Shown here: one piece after another, positions 1 to 9,480 of the stretch
How positions within the stretch are numbered: position 1 is the stretch's first letter
How the letters are laid out: the number at the start of each line of letters is the position of its first letter
Origin: P36-A1 sp049478495
GTDB lineage: Bacteria > Bacillota_I > Bacilli_A > JAJDGJ01
NCBI RefSeq assembly: GCF_049478495.1
Contig: NZ_CP168083.1
Location: 992,001 to 1,056,000, forward strand
Direction: 5' to 3'
Length of the DNA: 64,000 bases
The notes under the pieces: generated by a model
What the model saw: only the letters and a program-made list of their open reading frames with translations
The model's database searches: none
Told to the model about the DNA's origin: nothing
Made by a program: the position numbers and the translations under genes

Positions 1-177
1 AAATAAGAAAGGCCATGATGCATCTTCTACACCTGTAACATCAATTTCATTAAAATGTTGAACCGCTTTAGCAATTTGTGTAAATTCTGCCATAATAAAT
101 TCCATTTCTTCTTCGCTTTCAGCTGATAAATATAAATCTTTTAAATAAACTTCGACTTGTGCTCTATCCATTTTCAT
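1..177 (-). CDS. gatC: Asp-tRNA(Asn)/Glu-tRNA(Gln) amidotransferase subunit C (partial, runs off left edge)
   Basis: The first 59 residues are visible and the frame is open to the window edge. They contain the GatC-type stretch H-F-N-E-I-D-V-T-G-V-E followed by A-S-W-P-F. GatC is the small subunit of the GatCAB amidotransferase, which converts misacylated Glu-tRNA(Gln) or Asp-tRNA(Asn) to the amidated form; it bridges GatA and GatB. The ATG at 177 overlaps the end of ligA by 14 bases in another frame. A second in-frame ATG at 171 is also possible. gatA and gatB would be expected just outside the window. The assignment rests on a short fragment but the motif and the ligA neighbourhood, common in Bacillota, agree. 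Confidence 0.85.
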   Translation of the reverse strand, partial: MKMDRAQVEVYLKDLYLSAESEEEMEFIMAEFTQIAKAVQHFNEIDVTGVEDASWPFLF

Positions 178-2170
178 TCTCCTTTTCCAATATTATATTA
201 AGGTTATCTTCGCTCATTAAAGATACATCAAGACTTACAGCTTTTGTATATTTTGAGCCAGGATCACTACCATAAATTAAGTAATCCGTTTTTTTAGAAA
301 CAGAATTAGCAACTTTTGCTCCTTTTGCTTCTAATAGTTTACTTAAATCATTTCTTTTATAATTTACTAATGTACCAGTTATTACTACTGTTTTATTAGT
401 GAAAATTGAACTATTGTCAATTTCTTTTTTTTCATTCTCTAAAACTAATCCATAACTAATTAATTCATCAACTAATTTTTTATTGTTATCATTCAAGAAA
501 AAATCACTAACTGACTTAGCAATAGATGGTCCAATGCTTTCAATTTTTACAAGTTGTTCATAGGTTGCTTTTTCAATCTGATTAATATTTTCAAATTCTT
601 TTGCTATTAATTGGGCAGATTTTTGCCCAAGGTGTCTTATTCCTAAAGCAAATAAAAATCTTGCAAGTGTTGATTGTTTACTATTATTTATGCTTAATAT
701 TAATTTATCAAAAGACTTCTGACCAAATCCTTCTAAATCTAATATTTTAGCTTCTTTTTTTTCTAGTTTATATATATCTGTTAAATCTGTAATAAATCCA
801 TCATTAAAGAAATTTTCTATTAGTTGTTCACCAAGACCAACAATATTCATCGCATTTCTTGAAACATAATGAATAATATTTTCTATTTTTCTTGCAGGAC
901 AATTTGGGTTTGGACAATACCAATCAACTGAATCATTTTCCTTGATTAAAGAAGTAGAACATATTGGACATTTAACAATCATTTCAGGAACAATAACTAA
1001 ATCATTTCTACTACTTAAAACGGGTTTAATAATTGCAGGAATAACATCCCCTGCTTTTTCAACAACTACCATATCATTAATTCTAATATCTTTTGAAGTA
1101 ATATAATCAAAGTTATGCATTGTTGCTCTACTAATTGTTGATCCAGAAACCAAAACTGGTTCTAGTATAGCATTAGGAGTAATTTTACCTGTTCTTCCTA
1201 CAGTATACTCTATATCTAAAAGTTTAGTTTCTGCTTGTAATGCTGCAAATTTATAAGCTATCATAAATTTTGGATACTTAGCAGTAAATCCTAGTTCTTG
1301 TTGTACATTAAACTGATTTACTTTTAATACAGCACCATCTATATCATAATCATTTTGATCTCTATTTTGTTGTATTAAATGTAAATTGTCTAAGATATTG
1401 TTAATATTTTTAAGTTCAATAATTTGTTCATTAACACTAAATCCTAAACTTTTTAAAAGAGTTAAAGCTTGCCAATGAGTCTTTAAGCCTAATGCATCAT
1501 AGTTTGCAATTTGATAAAAGAAACCACTTAACTTTCTTTTTGCTGCTACTTTTGAATCTAATTGTCTTAAACTACCAGCAGCTGCATTTCTAGCATTAGC
1601 AAATTTTTGTAAACCTGCTTTTTCTTGTTCTTTATTAATTCTCTTAAACTCACTTAGTTTAAGATATATTTCACCTCTTACTTCTAAATCAATGTCTTGA
1701 TTTAAAACTAAAGGTATTTCTTTAATTGTTTTAATATTTTCAGTAACATTTTCTCCAGTAATTCCATCACCTCTTGTTGTAGCTAAAACTAGTCTTCCTT
1801 GCTTGTATGATAAAGCAATTGCTAAACCATCAATTTTAGGCTCTAGTACATAGTCAAAAGGTATATTTACATCTTTTTTAATTCTCTTATCAAAAGATTT
1901 AAGATCTTCTTCACTATAAGCATTACCTAATGAATACATTGGATATTCATGTTGGATTTTTTCAAACTTATCTAATATTTCATAACCTATAGATCTTGTT
2001 ATTGAATCATTTTTTAAATATTGAGGATTTTCTTTTAACAAATCTAATAAAATATGGTATTTACGATCATATTCACTATCATCAACACTAGGATTATCTA
2101 AAGTATAGTATTCATAAGCCCACTCTTTTAAGATATTTTCTAATTCATCAATTTGTTTCTTAATGTCCAC
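164..2170 (-). CDS. ligA: NAD-dependent DNA ligase LigA
   Basis: A 668-residue protein of normal family length. It seals nicks in replication and repair using NAD+ to adenylate itself. The adenylation motif K-I-D-G has its nucleophilic lysine at residue 112. An OB fold follows, then a four-cysteine zinc finger (Cys401, 404, 419, 424), helix-hairpin-helix repeats, and a C-terminal BRCT domain from about residue 588. Translation starts at a GTG, supported by a strong AAAGGAGG seven bases upstream and no nearby ATG. The start overlaps the rnc stop by one base and the end overlaps gatC, so rnc-ligA-gatC is one translationally coupled operon. Confidence 0.97.
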   Translation of the reverse strand: MDIKKQIDELENILKEWAYEYYTLDNPSVDDSEYDRKYHILLDLLKENPQYLKNDSITRSIGYEILDKFEKIQHEYPMYSLGNAYSEEDLKSFDKRIKKDVNIPFDYVLEPKIDGLAIALSYKQGRLVLATTRGDGITGENVTENIKTIKEIPLVLNQDIDLEVRGEIYLKLSEFKRINKEQEKAGLQKFANARNAAAGSLRQLDSKVAAKRKLSGFFYQIANYDALGLKTHWQALTLLKSLGFSVNEQIIELKNINNILDNLHLIQQNRDQNDYDIDGAVLKVNQFNVQQELGFTAKYPKFMIAYKFAALQAETKLLDIEYTVGRTGKITPNAILEPVLVSGSTISRATMHNFDYITSKDIRINDMVVVEKAGDVIPAIIKPVLSSRNDLVIVPEMIVKCPICSTSLIKENDSVDWYCPNPNCPARKIENIIHYVSRNAMNIVGLGEQLIENFFNDGFITDLTDIYKLEKKEAKILDLEGFGQKSFDKLILSINNSKQSTLARFLFALGIRHLGQKSAQLIAKEFENINQIEKATYEQLVKIESIGPSIAKSVSDFFLNDNNKKLVDELISYGLVLENEKKEIDNSSIFTNKTVVITGTLVNYKRNDLSKLLEAKGAKVANSVSKKTDYLIYGSDPGSKYTKAVSLDVSLMSEDNLNIILEKENENG

Positions 2171-2868
2171 TAATTTTCCTCCTTTATAGTGACAGCAAGT
2201 TTTTGTAGTGCATCTTTAGCAGCACATTGTTGAGCTTTCTTTTTAGATGTTCCTTTACCATAACCCAAAGTTAAATCATTCATTAAGACTTTAAATTCGA
2301 AAACAGGTTCATTAGCACTACCACTAACTTTAATTAATTCATACATCACTGTTCTTTTAGAATCTGCTTGTGCAAATTCTTGTAACTTTGTTTTGAAATC
2401 TTCAATATCATCAAAGTCATCTTTAACAACAGCATCATATACTATTTGAACAAATACACTAGCATCTTCTAAACCATTACTAATGTATATAGCGCCTAAC
2501 ATTGATTCAAAGACATTAGACATTACAGAACTTTTTAAAGCCCCTCCAGCTCTCTTTTCGCCTTTACCAACCTTAATATATTTATATAGTTCATATTCTT
2601 TAGAGTAATTAGCTAATGATTCTTCTCTAACAGCCTTAGCTCTTAAAACAGTCATTTGTCCCTCATTCATTTTTGGAAACTCTTTATACAAAAATTGAGA
2701 AATTAAAAATTGTAAAATCGCATCTCCAATAAACTCTAATCTTTCATAATGTTCTTCATTATGTAATATTTCATTTGCATATGATGGGTGAGTTAAAGCT
2801 TGTTCTACAATTTGCTCATCCTTTATAATTATTGAAAATTTTTGTTTTAAATAATTACTATAGTTCAT
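2170..2868 (-). CDS. rnc: Ribonuclease III
   Basis: A 232-residue double-strand-specific endoribonuclease that processes rRNA and other structured RNA. The N-terminal catalytic domain carries the family signature E-R-L-E-F-I-G-D-A (residues 42-50, metal ligand Asp49) and the second acidic site in V-F-E-S-M-L-G-A (Glu121). A double-stranded RNA-binding domain fills residues 155-228. First gene of the rnc-ligA-gatC operon. A TATAAT box lies on the minus strand at 2916-2921, about 45 bases before the start, without a clear -35 partner. The Shine-Dalgarno sequence is weak (GTGGATGTG). Confidence 0.96.
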   Translation of the reverse strand: MNYSNYLKQKFSIIIKDEQIVEQALTHPSYANEILHNEEHYERLEFIGDAILQFLISQFLYKEFPKMNEGQMTVLRAKAVREESLANYSKEYELYKYIKVGKGEKRAGGALKSSVMSNVFESMLGAIYISNGLEDASVFVQIVYDAVVKDDFDDIEDFKTKLQEFAQADSKRTVMYELIKVSGSANEPVFEFKVLMNDLTLGYGKGTSKKKAQQCAAKDALQKLAVTIKEEN

Positions 2869-3022
2869 AATAACACATCCACTTCTTCTTAAAATAAGTA
2901 CTAAATCATTACTTTATTATACAGTATTTTTAATTATAATGCTTAATATTTTCTATTTTATTACATATTATTTTATCTTTTGTTCAAAATGATATATATT
3001 GTAATTTATAGAGGTGTTAAAT

Positions 3023-3934
3023 ATGGAAAAATTTCATTTTGAAAATCAAAAAATTGTTAATTCAGATATTGAAAATTGTACAATTATATTTACTACAAAA
3101 GAAGAAATAACTCAAAATCCGACTTGGCTGTCAAAGCATTTTATGCATTCACTTGCCCATTTAGAACAAAAGCTGACTTTTATTGAGTATTATAAAGATG
3201 ATTACTTTGGTAATCTAAACTTAAATTACAATGAAAATAAATCATTAAGTATGTTTTTTGCATCTAATGGAGAAAAGTTGTTTTTTGTCATTGAAGAAGG
3301 TACAAATATTAATCGTTTAATTAACATGATAAATAGAGAGTTGAAAAAACAGCCTTTTACTTCAACTAAAAATAGTTATTTATTAGTACTAATAATGTCA
3401 TTAGTAATAGTAAGTATAAAAGATTTAACAAAAAAATTTCAAAATAGAGTTGAAAACTTAGAAGATAATATTATTCTTGATAATGAAAGAAAGAAATATA
3501 ATTTATTAATCTTAAAATTAAGAAGAGATTTAGAAAATATTAGAAGAAGGATAGAAGAAGTAAGCGATTTTTTAGATATTTTAGGTTATCAAGTAGAAGA
3601 TGAGCAATATAAACAATATATAAAACTTATTTCAAATAGAGCTTCAAGAAGTTATGATAATATAAAGATTTTGATTGATCATACTTCTCAATTAAAAGAA
3701 ATGTATCAAAATTTACTAGATATTGGTTTGAATAATTCGATGAATATTATGACTGTTGTTTCGATTATATTTTTACCATTAACTTTAATTACTGGTTGGT
3801 ATGGTATGAATGTCGATTTACCGATATTTGATACTAAAAATAATTATATTGTTCCCTATTTAATAACAATTATATCTATTTTAGTAACTGTATGGCTTAT
3901 TAGAAAATATAATTTTCTAAATAAAAATAAATAA
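3023..3934 (+). CDS. corA: CorA family divalent cation transporter
   Basis: A 303-residue CorA-type magnesium (or cobalt/nickel) channel. It has a large cytoplasmic alpha/beta N-domain, a long helical stalk (about residues 135-240) and two C-terminal membrane helices. The selectivity motif Y-G-M-N is at residues 260-263, just after the first membrane helix, as in the family. An in-frame GTG at 3014 overlaps the ribosome binding site GAGGTG, so the ATG at 3023 is the better start. Divergent from rnc and probably monocistronic. The ion carried cannot be settled from sequence. Confidence 0.9.
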   Translation: MEKFHFENQKIVNSDIENCTIIFTTKEEITQNPTWLSKHFMHSLAHLEQKLTFIEYYKDDYFGNLNLNYNENKSLSMFFASNGEKLFFVIEEGTNINRLINMINRELKKQPFTSTKNSYLLVLIMSLVIVSIKDLTKKFQNRVENLEDNIILDNERKKYNLLILKLRRDLENIRRRIEEVSDFLDILGYQVEDEQYKQYIKLISNRASRSYDNIKILIDHTSQLKEMYQNLLDIGLNNSMNIMTVVSIIFLPLTLITGWYGMNVDLPIFDTKNNYIVPYLITIISILVTVWLIRKYNFLNKNK

Positions 3935-4007
3935 TTTCTTTTTAGCATTTTATTTATTTATTTTTCATAAAAAAACGGTATAATAACATTAATCGAAAGG
4001 AAGATTA

Positions 4008-4517
4008 ATGGTGAAAATTAAGAAAAAATATATTTCTATGTTGGTTTTAGTTTTTTTAATTGGGATTGGTATATATGTAAATAATGATAATTTAAGTTCA
4101 AGTTACAAATCTACATCTAAACAAGATAGTATTGTTAATGATTATTTAATAAGAGCTAGTTCACAATATAAATTTAATGATTTTGATTCTAAATTTAATG
4201 AAAGTAATAATACTTTAAATTTAACTAGTGACAAATTAGCTCAATGCACTTTACAGTTTAGTTTTGACTCGTCAAATAACAGTGTAACAGGTTTAGTAGT
4301 TTCTTATGATAAAAATAACTATGATAAAGAAGATCATTACAAATGTATTGAATATGGTACAGCAATGACAGTTAATACAACTATGCTTAAAAATCAGACA
4401 TTAACTACTGAGTTTTATAATAAAATGAAAGAAATAAATTGGAATGGCAAAATTAATTATGAAGGATATGAATTAAATATCTCTGAATATACTGTAAGTA
4501 TTAAAAAAATAGTATAA
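4008..4517 (+). CDS. Small exported or membrane-anchored protein, function unknown
   Basis: A 169-residue protein beginning with a basic stretch and one hydrophobic segment (residues 8-23), followed by a polar, Asn/Ser/Lys-rich domain probably outside the membrane. There is no lipobox cysteine. It has two cysteines in the outer domain (C-T-L-Q-F and K-C-I-E-Y) that could form a disulfide. A TATAAT box at 3979-3984 and GAAAGGAAG before the ATG support expression. It ends at a bidirectional terminator. I do not recognise the family. Confidence 0.75.
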   Translation: MVKIKKKYISMLVLVFLIGIGIYVNNDNLSSSYKSTSKQDSIVNDYLIRASSQYKFNDFDSKFNESNNTLNLTSDKLAQCTLQFSFDSSNNSVTGLVVSYDKNNYDKEDHYKCIEYGTAMTVNTTMLKNQTLTTEFYNKMKEINWNGKINYEGYELNISEYTVSIKKIV

Positions 4518-4548
4518 AAAAAATCTACAAAATTGTAGATTTTTTTAT
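4516..4548. terminator. Bidirectional terminator between the exported protein and the AtoE-like gene
   Basis: Inverted repeat TCTACAA/TTGTAGA flanked by A-tract and T-tract on both sides, between two convergent genes. It can serve both strands. Confidence 0.85.
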
Positions 4549-4550
4549 AT

Positions 4551-5894
4551 TTATAAGACTAGGAATACTCCACAAATAATTACCCCTGCAACTATCAAAT
4601 CGACTATACAATAGCCCATTATATCTTTTGCATTAAGTTTAGCAATACCTAAAGCAGGTAAAGCCCAGAATGGTTGAATCATATTTGTCCATGCATCTCC
4701 CCAGGCAATTGCCATTGAAGAATGTGCAGCATCAATTCCTAATTGTTGAGCAGCAGGCAGAATTATTGGACCTTGAATTGCCCATTGACCACCACCACTA
4801 GGAATGAAGAAGTTAACAATACCAGCATTTAAGAATGTTACAACATTAAATGTAGTTTCGTTTGTAAGATTTACTAAAGCTGTTGAAATAATAGATCCAA
4901 ATGAATCACCATTAACACCAACTCCAGCCATTATTCCCATGATACCAGCATAGAATGGAAACTGTAAAACAATTCCAGCACTACCTGAGATACCTTCTTG
5001 AATAGCTCTAACATAATTAATAGGTGTTTTGTGTAAAATTAAACCTACAATTAAGAATATAAAGTTAACAATATCTAAGCTTAGTAAGAAGCCTGAATCC
5101 TTAAAGTATCCTACTATAAATACTAAACCAGCAATGATAATAATACCACTTAAGATTCTAGAATTTTCTAGTTTATCAGAAAACTTTTTCTCAGTTACTT
5201 TATTTGTTTGATTTTCTTCAATGAATATTTTAGGATCTACAACAATTGCTTCTTCTTTTTTAGGATGCATAAGCATGTTAACTAAAGGAATAGCAATTAA
5301 TAATAATACTATTATAGTAATATTAAAGAAGCTAAAAATTGTTTCAGAGCTAGGAATTGGTGCTGTAACTACTCCACCAGTTGCTGTTTTAAGTGTTTCT
5401 CCACCAGTTGCTAAAGCTAGTGGAATAGAACCTGAAAGTCCACCATGCCAAACTAAGAATCCAGAATAAGCACTGGCAATTAATAGTGGATAATCCACAT
5501 TTTTAACTACTTTTGCAATTTCTTTTGCAAAAATTGCTCCAATTACTAGTCCAAATCCCCAATTTATTACATTGGCAATCATGGCTACTAATGTAACTAC
5601 AATAATTGCTTGAGCTGGTGTTTTAATTTTTAAAGCTATCTTATGTAAGGCTTTTTTAAATAACGGTGCACTTGCCATAGCATATCCAGTAACTAAAACT
5701 AAAACCATTTGCATTGCAAAGCTTAATAATGACCAAAATCCTGTATACCAGTGATTAATTAAAGATATTGGTGTGTTTGAGGTAGTTAGTAAACTACATA
5801 CATAAACAAAGATTGTCAGTAAGATACAAAATACAAAAGGATCTGGTAAATACTTTTGAACTAAACTGACTAGAAATTTCGATATTTTTTTCAT
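4551..5894 (-). CDS. Short-chain fatty acid transporter, AtoE family
   Basis: A 447-residue, highly hydrophobic protein of the SCFA_trans family (AtoE-like), with about 11-12 predicted membrane segments. Family members carry acetoacetate, butyrate or similar short-chain acids, which would suit a fermenting cell. The W-H-G-G-L-S-G-S loop and P-S-G-G-G-Q-W-A motif resemble conserved segments of the family. The chosen ATG follows GGGAGG by nine bases; an in-frame ATG seven codons upstream overlaps that ribosome binding site. It is a single gene. Substrate is inferred from the family only. Confidence 0.85.
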   Translation of the reverse strand: MKKISKFLVSLVQKYLPDPFVFCILLTIFVYVCSLLTTSNTPISLINHWYTGFWSLLSFAMQMVLVLVTGYAMASAPLFKKALHKIALKIKTPAQAIIVVTLVAMIANVINWGFGLVIGAIFAKEIAKVVKNVDYPLLIASAYSGFLVWHGGLSGSIPLALATGGETLKTATGGVVTAPIPSSETIFSFFNITIIVLLLIAIPLVNMLMHPKKEEAIVVDPKIFIEENQTNKVTEKKFSDKLENSRILSGIIIIAGLVFIVGYFKDSGFLLSLDIVNFIFLIVGLILHKTPINYVRAIQEGISGSAGIVLQFPFYAGIMGIMAGVGVNGDSFGSIISTALVNLTNETTFNVVTFLNAGIVNFFIPSGGGQWAIQGPIILPAAQQLGIDAAHSSMAIAWGDAWTNMIQPFWALPALGIAKLNAKDIMGYCIVDLIVAGVIICGVFLVL

Positions 5895-6055
5895 ATTATA
5901 ATACCTCCCATACATATGATATACACTTATGATGGAAATATCAATAGATATGAACCTTTTGTGAAATTTATTATACTTTTATATGAAAAGAAGAATAATC
6001 TTAATATAAAGTAATTAAATGATAAAGTAATCATATAATATTTAACGATATCAAA

Positions 6056-6087
6056 AAGACTGTATTTATTTCATAAAATACAGTCTT
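6056..6087 (-). terminator. Terminator after the small membrane protein gene
   Basis: Stem GACTGTATTT/AAATACAGTC with a short AT loop. Read on the minus strand it is followed by a T-run, directly after the stop of the gene at 6092. Confidence 0.8.
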
Positions 6088-6091
6088 AACA

Positions 6092-6289
6092 TTAAAGCTT
6101 TCTTCTACTTGTAAGTGTTTTGAGTAATGCTACAGCTCCCATAACAATTACTGTTGTAATAGCTTTTTGAGTTTGTTTATTAGAAATTGTTTTATTTCCA
6201 TATTCTTTAGCCTTATCAAAATATTCTTGGTATTTACCTTTTTTTGATTCATCATCAAGATTTACAAATTCATTTTCTTTATCATTCAT
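6092..6289 (-). CDS. Small single-span membrane protein, function unknown
   Basis: A 65-residue protein with an acidic and polar N-terminal half, one hydrophobic helix near residues 43-58 (A-I-T-T-V-I-V-M-G-A-V-A-L-L) and a basic C-terminal tail T-S-R-R-K-L. The ATG at 6289 follows AAGGGGTG by five bases, so the upstream in-frame ATG is unlikely. It has its own terminator. No family is recognised. Confidence 0.65.
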   Translation of the reverse strand: MNDKENEFVNLDDESKKGKYQEYFDKAKEYGNKTISNKQTQKAITTVIVMGAVALLKTLTSRRKL

Positions 6290-6421
6290 GATAACACCCC
6301 TTTTATCAATATTATCATACAATTAATATAATAATTAGTCGTTTGCAATAAAAATATATTGTATTATATTTTCTATTATTTATTCAAATAGCTACAATAA
6401 AAATAAAAAGAGGTGTATTAT

Positions 6422-6841
6422 ATGGAAAAATCTACAAAGTCAATCACTAAATACTTAGAAGGTTTGAGTAAAAAAGATCAAGAAGTATTCAATGTATTAT
6501 TAAACATAGTTTATAGTATAAATCCTAATATTAAAGGTAGTATATATACTGGTAAATTTTGGAATGGCAGTGATCAAAACATTATTGCCTTTAAAGATAT
6601 TTCAATGATTAAAGCTGATAAAACACAAGTAGAATGGTTTGCATTAGGGCTTGCAAGGCAAAAAAACTACTTTAGTATTTATGTAAATGTTTACAATAAT
6701 GATAATATTCCATTAATAGAAGTTTACAAAAGTAGGCTAGGTAAAGTTAAAACTAGTAAAACAAGCTTAAACTTTACTAAGTTAGAAAGTGTTAATTTAG
6801 ATATTTTAACAGAACTTTTTAAGCAAGCCTTAAAAATGTGA
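6422..6841 (+). CDS. DUF1801/YdhG-like protein
   Basis: A 139-residue soluble protein. The C-terminal part, with Y-F-S-I-Y-V-N-V-Y, then G-K-V-K-T-S-K-T-S-L-N-F and a final short helix, has the layout of the DUF1801 (YdhG-like) family, whose biochemical role is not established. The start follows AAAAGAGGTG by seven bases; a GTG nine bases upstream lies within that site. A second, shorter relative of the same broad family is at 34946. The family match is by eye and moderate. Confidence 0.6.
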   Translation: MEKSTKSITKYLEGLSKKDQEVFNVLLNIVYSINPNIKGSIYTGKFWNGSDQNIIAFKDISMIKADKTQVEWFALGLARQKNYFSIYVNVYNNDNIPLIEVYKSRLGKVKTSKTSLNFTKLESVNLDILTELFKQALKM

Positions 6842-7299
6842 AAAAAAATTATCGTTAAAGTTGCCAAAAAGTAAACTTATGTTGTAGAATATAAAAAGGA
6901 TATCCCGATTATGTATTCTCATGCATAACATTTAGTCTTTTCCCTTTTTAAAGGCTAACCTTAATATTAAGATTTTTCAAAGAATATATTTATCATTTCT
7001 TAAATAATTGTTCAAATTATTTAAATTTTAAATGTGCTATAAAATATAAATAATATGGATATTTTAGAAATATCTATACTTTCATTCCTAAAAATTTTCA
7101 AAATGTTTTATTAGTTGTGTGGTGAAACTTTTCAAAATTATACATAGAAAGTGTAACTTAATATATTTATTGAAATAAATTATTTTCTAATAACTTAATT
7201 GATCAATTATTATTAGTATTATGTGTTTAATTATCCCTAACTTCTATTATGAAGTAAATTAAATTAAAAAGAAGTTATTATTTACATAATATTTCTTAT
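6842..7299. other. Gene-free AT-rich interval
   Basis: I see no convincing reading frame here. It holds a short inverted repeat AAGG/CCTT near 6951-6962, an arm pair TAACTTCT/AGAAGTTA (about 7240-7277), and many AT palindromes. No tRNA, riboswitch or known small RNA is recognised. It could hold an unrecognised small RNA or decayed sequence. Confidence 0.4.
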
Positions 7300-7325
7300 A
7301 AAAAAACCGCTTAAGCGGTTTTTTT
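7300..7325. terminator. Terminator after recG
   Basis: Perfect palindrome AAACCGCTTAAGCGGTTT flanked by A-run and T-run. It lies 13 bases beyond the recG stop and is symmetrical, so it could act on both strands. Confidence 0.88.
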
Positions 7326-7338
7326 ATTGTGAAAATAT

Positions 7339-9408
7339 TTATATTGATTGATAAAAGTTTAAAGAATCAATAAGATGTTGATGTTTTTTTAACCACATTT
7401 GAAATTCTTCAACACTATTTGAAAAATCATTAGCATCCTTTAAAGCGTGTTTAAATATTTTTTCATGAGTTACAATATTTGCTAAATTAAATGTAGGTAA
7501 TCCAGATTGTTTTACTCCTAGCATATCACCAGGACCTCTTGTTTCTAAATCGTATTTTGCAATTTCAAAACCATTATTATTATTAGTAATGAAATTTAAC
7601 TTGTCTATGGCCTGTTTTTCATCTGATTCGCTTAAAAATACGCAATACCCTTGTTCTTTACCTCTACCAACTCTTCCTCTAAGTTGATGCAATTGTGAAA
7701 GTCCAAAACGATGTGCATCATATATTATTATACAATTAGCATTTGCAACACTAATTCCTACTTCAATTAGTGATGTAGCTACAAGTATATCATATTCATG
7801 GTGTGCAAAATTTATCATTGTTTCATCTTTTTGTTCATTTTTCATTTTACCATGCAATATTCCTACTTTATATTTATCTTTAAAATACATTGATATATTC
7901 TTATAGACATCTATAACATTTTTAGTATCTACTTCAGAACTTTCTTCTACTAAAGGTGTAATAATATATACTTGTTGTTTTTTTTCAAGTAAAGCTATCA
8001 TTTCATTCATAAATGGCTTTAATGATTTAGATTTATAATAGTAAGATATAATTGGCTTTTTAAATGGTAGTGGTTTTTCCATAGTACTAATACTTAATTG
8101 CGAGTAAACACTCTGTGCTAGTGTTCTTGGAATTGGTGTTGCACTTAACATTAAAGAATCAACAGTTTTCCCTTTATTTTTTAATGATTGTCTTTGAGCT
8201 ACACCAAATCTTTGCTGCTCATCAAAAATTATAAGTCCTAAGTTTTTATAGATAACTGTTTTTTGATATATCGCATGTGTTCCTATTAATAGATCAATCT
8301 TACCTTTGTTTAAATCTTCTAAGATCACAGTTCTTTCAGCATTAGAAGTTGATCCAGTTAATAAAGCAATGTTTAATTCAATATCTTTAAATATATCTAA
8401 AGCTTCATGATAGTGTTGAGTTGCTAAGATAGTTGTTGGTGCTAAAAAGGCACTTTGAAAACCACTCATAAAAACCATGTAACAACTAATTAAAGCAACT
8501 AATGTTTTTCCACTACCAACATCCGCTAACAATAATCGATTCATTGGTTGAGAATTAATTAAGTCTAAATATATTTCATTTAACACCTTTTTTTGATCGT
8601 CACTTAAAGTATATTTTAAAGTGTCTAATAAATAAGGAATATCTTTGATATCAATATCTTTATTATATCCTTTAATTTTACTATTGTTCTTTCTTTCAAT
8701 AATTGATTGGATAGCATAAAGAAAAAACTCTTCATAAATATGGGTTTGTAAAGCTTTATCTAATTTAACTTTATTAGTTGGAAAATGTAATTGAGCTATA
8801 GTTGTAATCTTATCTAAAAGTTTATATTTTACAAGATATTCATTGGGAATATCAGATTCTAGTTGATCTTTCACATTTGAAATTATTGGTATTAGTAAAT
8901 CTTGAAATGATTTATTATTATAACCAGTTGGTAATGAGTATTTAGGATGAATTCCTTTTATCTCATCAATGTTACCAGTAAATATTTCACTAGCGGTTAT
9001 AGTGTTAGTAGCTGTAGAGTAGATACCTTGTATTATTAGATATTCTGCCTTTTCAAATTCAACTTTTCTAAAGTGTCTATGAAATATTACAACTTTTACT
9101 TTTTTATCATCTATAATCACTTCAAAATTCATTCTACTTTGTTTAGGGCGATAAAAATTAATCTTTATTATTGAATCAAGAATAGATAATAAGAAAACTT
9201 TGCCTTCTTGAAGTGGAGTTATTTCTCTATAATCATATCTTTTTGGAAAATAATGGATTAAATCATTAATATTATTTAGATTCAATTCTTCTAATAGTTT
9301 TAATCTTTTTGCCGTAAATACAATCTTTTTTTGTTTATTAGTTTTTTTATCTGTATAATCAATAGATTTAAGTTCTATTAATTTAGTATTTAAGTTTATA
9401 TTGTTCAT
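7339..9408 (-). CDS. recG: ATP-dependent DNA helicase RecG
   Basis: A 689-residue protein, the usual RecG length. RecG remodels stalled replication forks and branch-migrates Holliday junctions. An N-terminal OB-fold wedge domain (about residues 40-160) precedes two helicase lobes: Walker A G-S-G-K-T at 298-302, motif II as D-E-Q-Q (396-399, followed by R-F-G-V), and motif VI Q-L-R-G-R-V-G-R-G. The start is set by AAGGTG before the ATG at 9408; an upstream in-frame ATG has no ribosome binding site. An extended -10 box (TGGTATAAT) lies only about 16 bases upstream, so the leader is very short. Confidence 0.97.
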   Translation of the reverse strand: MNNINLNTKLIELKSIDYTDKKTNKQKKIVFTAKRLKLLEELNLNNINDLIHYFPKRYDYREITPLQEGKVFLLSILDSIIKINFYRPKQSRMNFEVIIDDKKVKVVIFHRHFRKVEFEKAEYLIIQGIYSTATNTITASEIFTGNIDEIKGIHPKYSLPTGYNNKSFQDLLIPIISNVKDQLESDIPNEYLVKYKLLDKITTIAQLHFPTNKVKLDKALQTHIYEEFFLYAIQSIIERKNNSKIKGYNKDIDIKDIPYLLDTLKYTLSDDQKKVLNEIYLDLINSQPMNRLLLADVGSGKTLVALISCYMVFMSGFQSAFLAPTTILATQHYHEALDIFKDIELNIALLTGSTSNAERTVILEDLNKGKIDLLIGTHAIYQKTVIYKNLGLIIFDEQQRFGVAQRQSLKNKGKTVDSLMLSATPIPRTLAQSVYSQLSISTMEKPLPFKKPIISYYYKSKSLKPFMNEMIALLEKKQQVYIITPLVEESSEVDTKNVIDVYKNISMYFKDKYKVGILHGKMKNEQKDETMINFAHHEYDILVATSLIEVGISVANANCIIIYDAHRFGLSQLHQLRGRVGRGKEQGYCVFLSESDEKQAIDKLNFITNNNNGFEIAKYDLETRGPGDMLGVKQSGLPTFNLANIVTHEKIFKHALKDANDFSNSVEEFQMWLKKHQHLIDSLNFYQSI

Positions 9409-9423
9409 TGTATCACCTTGTTT

Positions 9424-9432
9424 ATTATACCA
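9424..9432 (-). promoter_or_regulatory. Extended -10 promoter element of recG
   Basis: TGG-TATAAT on the minus strand, placed so transcription would start just before the recG ribosome binding site. No good -35 box at 16-18 bases. Confidence 0.55.
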
Positions 9433-9480
9433 TTTATAAATTAAACATTGTATCAAATATTAAAATAGGCAACTTTAATA

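Noticed and set aside
3014..3022. GTG start for corA, and similar in-frame GTG starts a few codons upstream of rnmV, fmt, the TM2 gene, the DUF1801-like gene and the YmfH-like gene
   Set aside because: In each case the GTG is part of the GGTG ribosome binding site of the following ATG.
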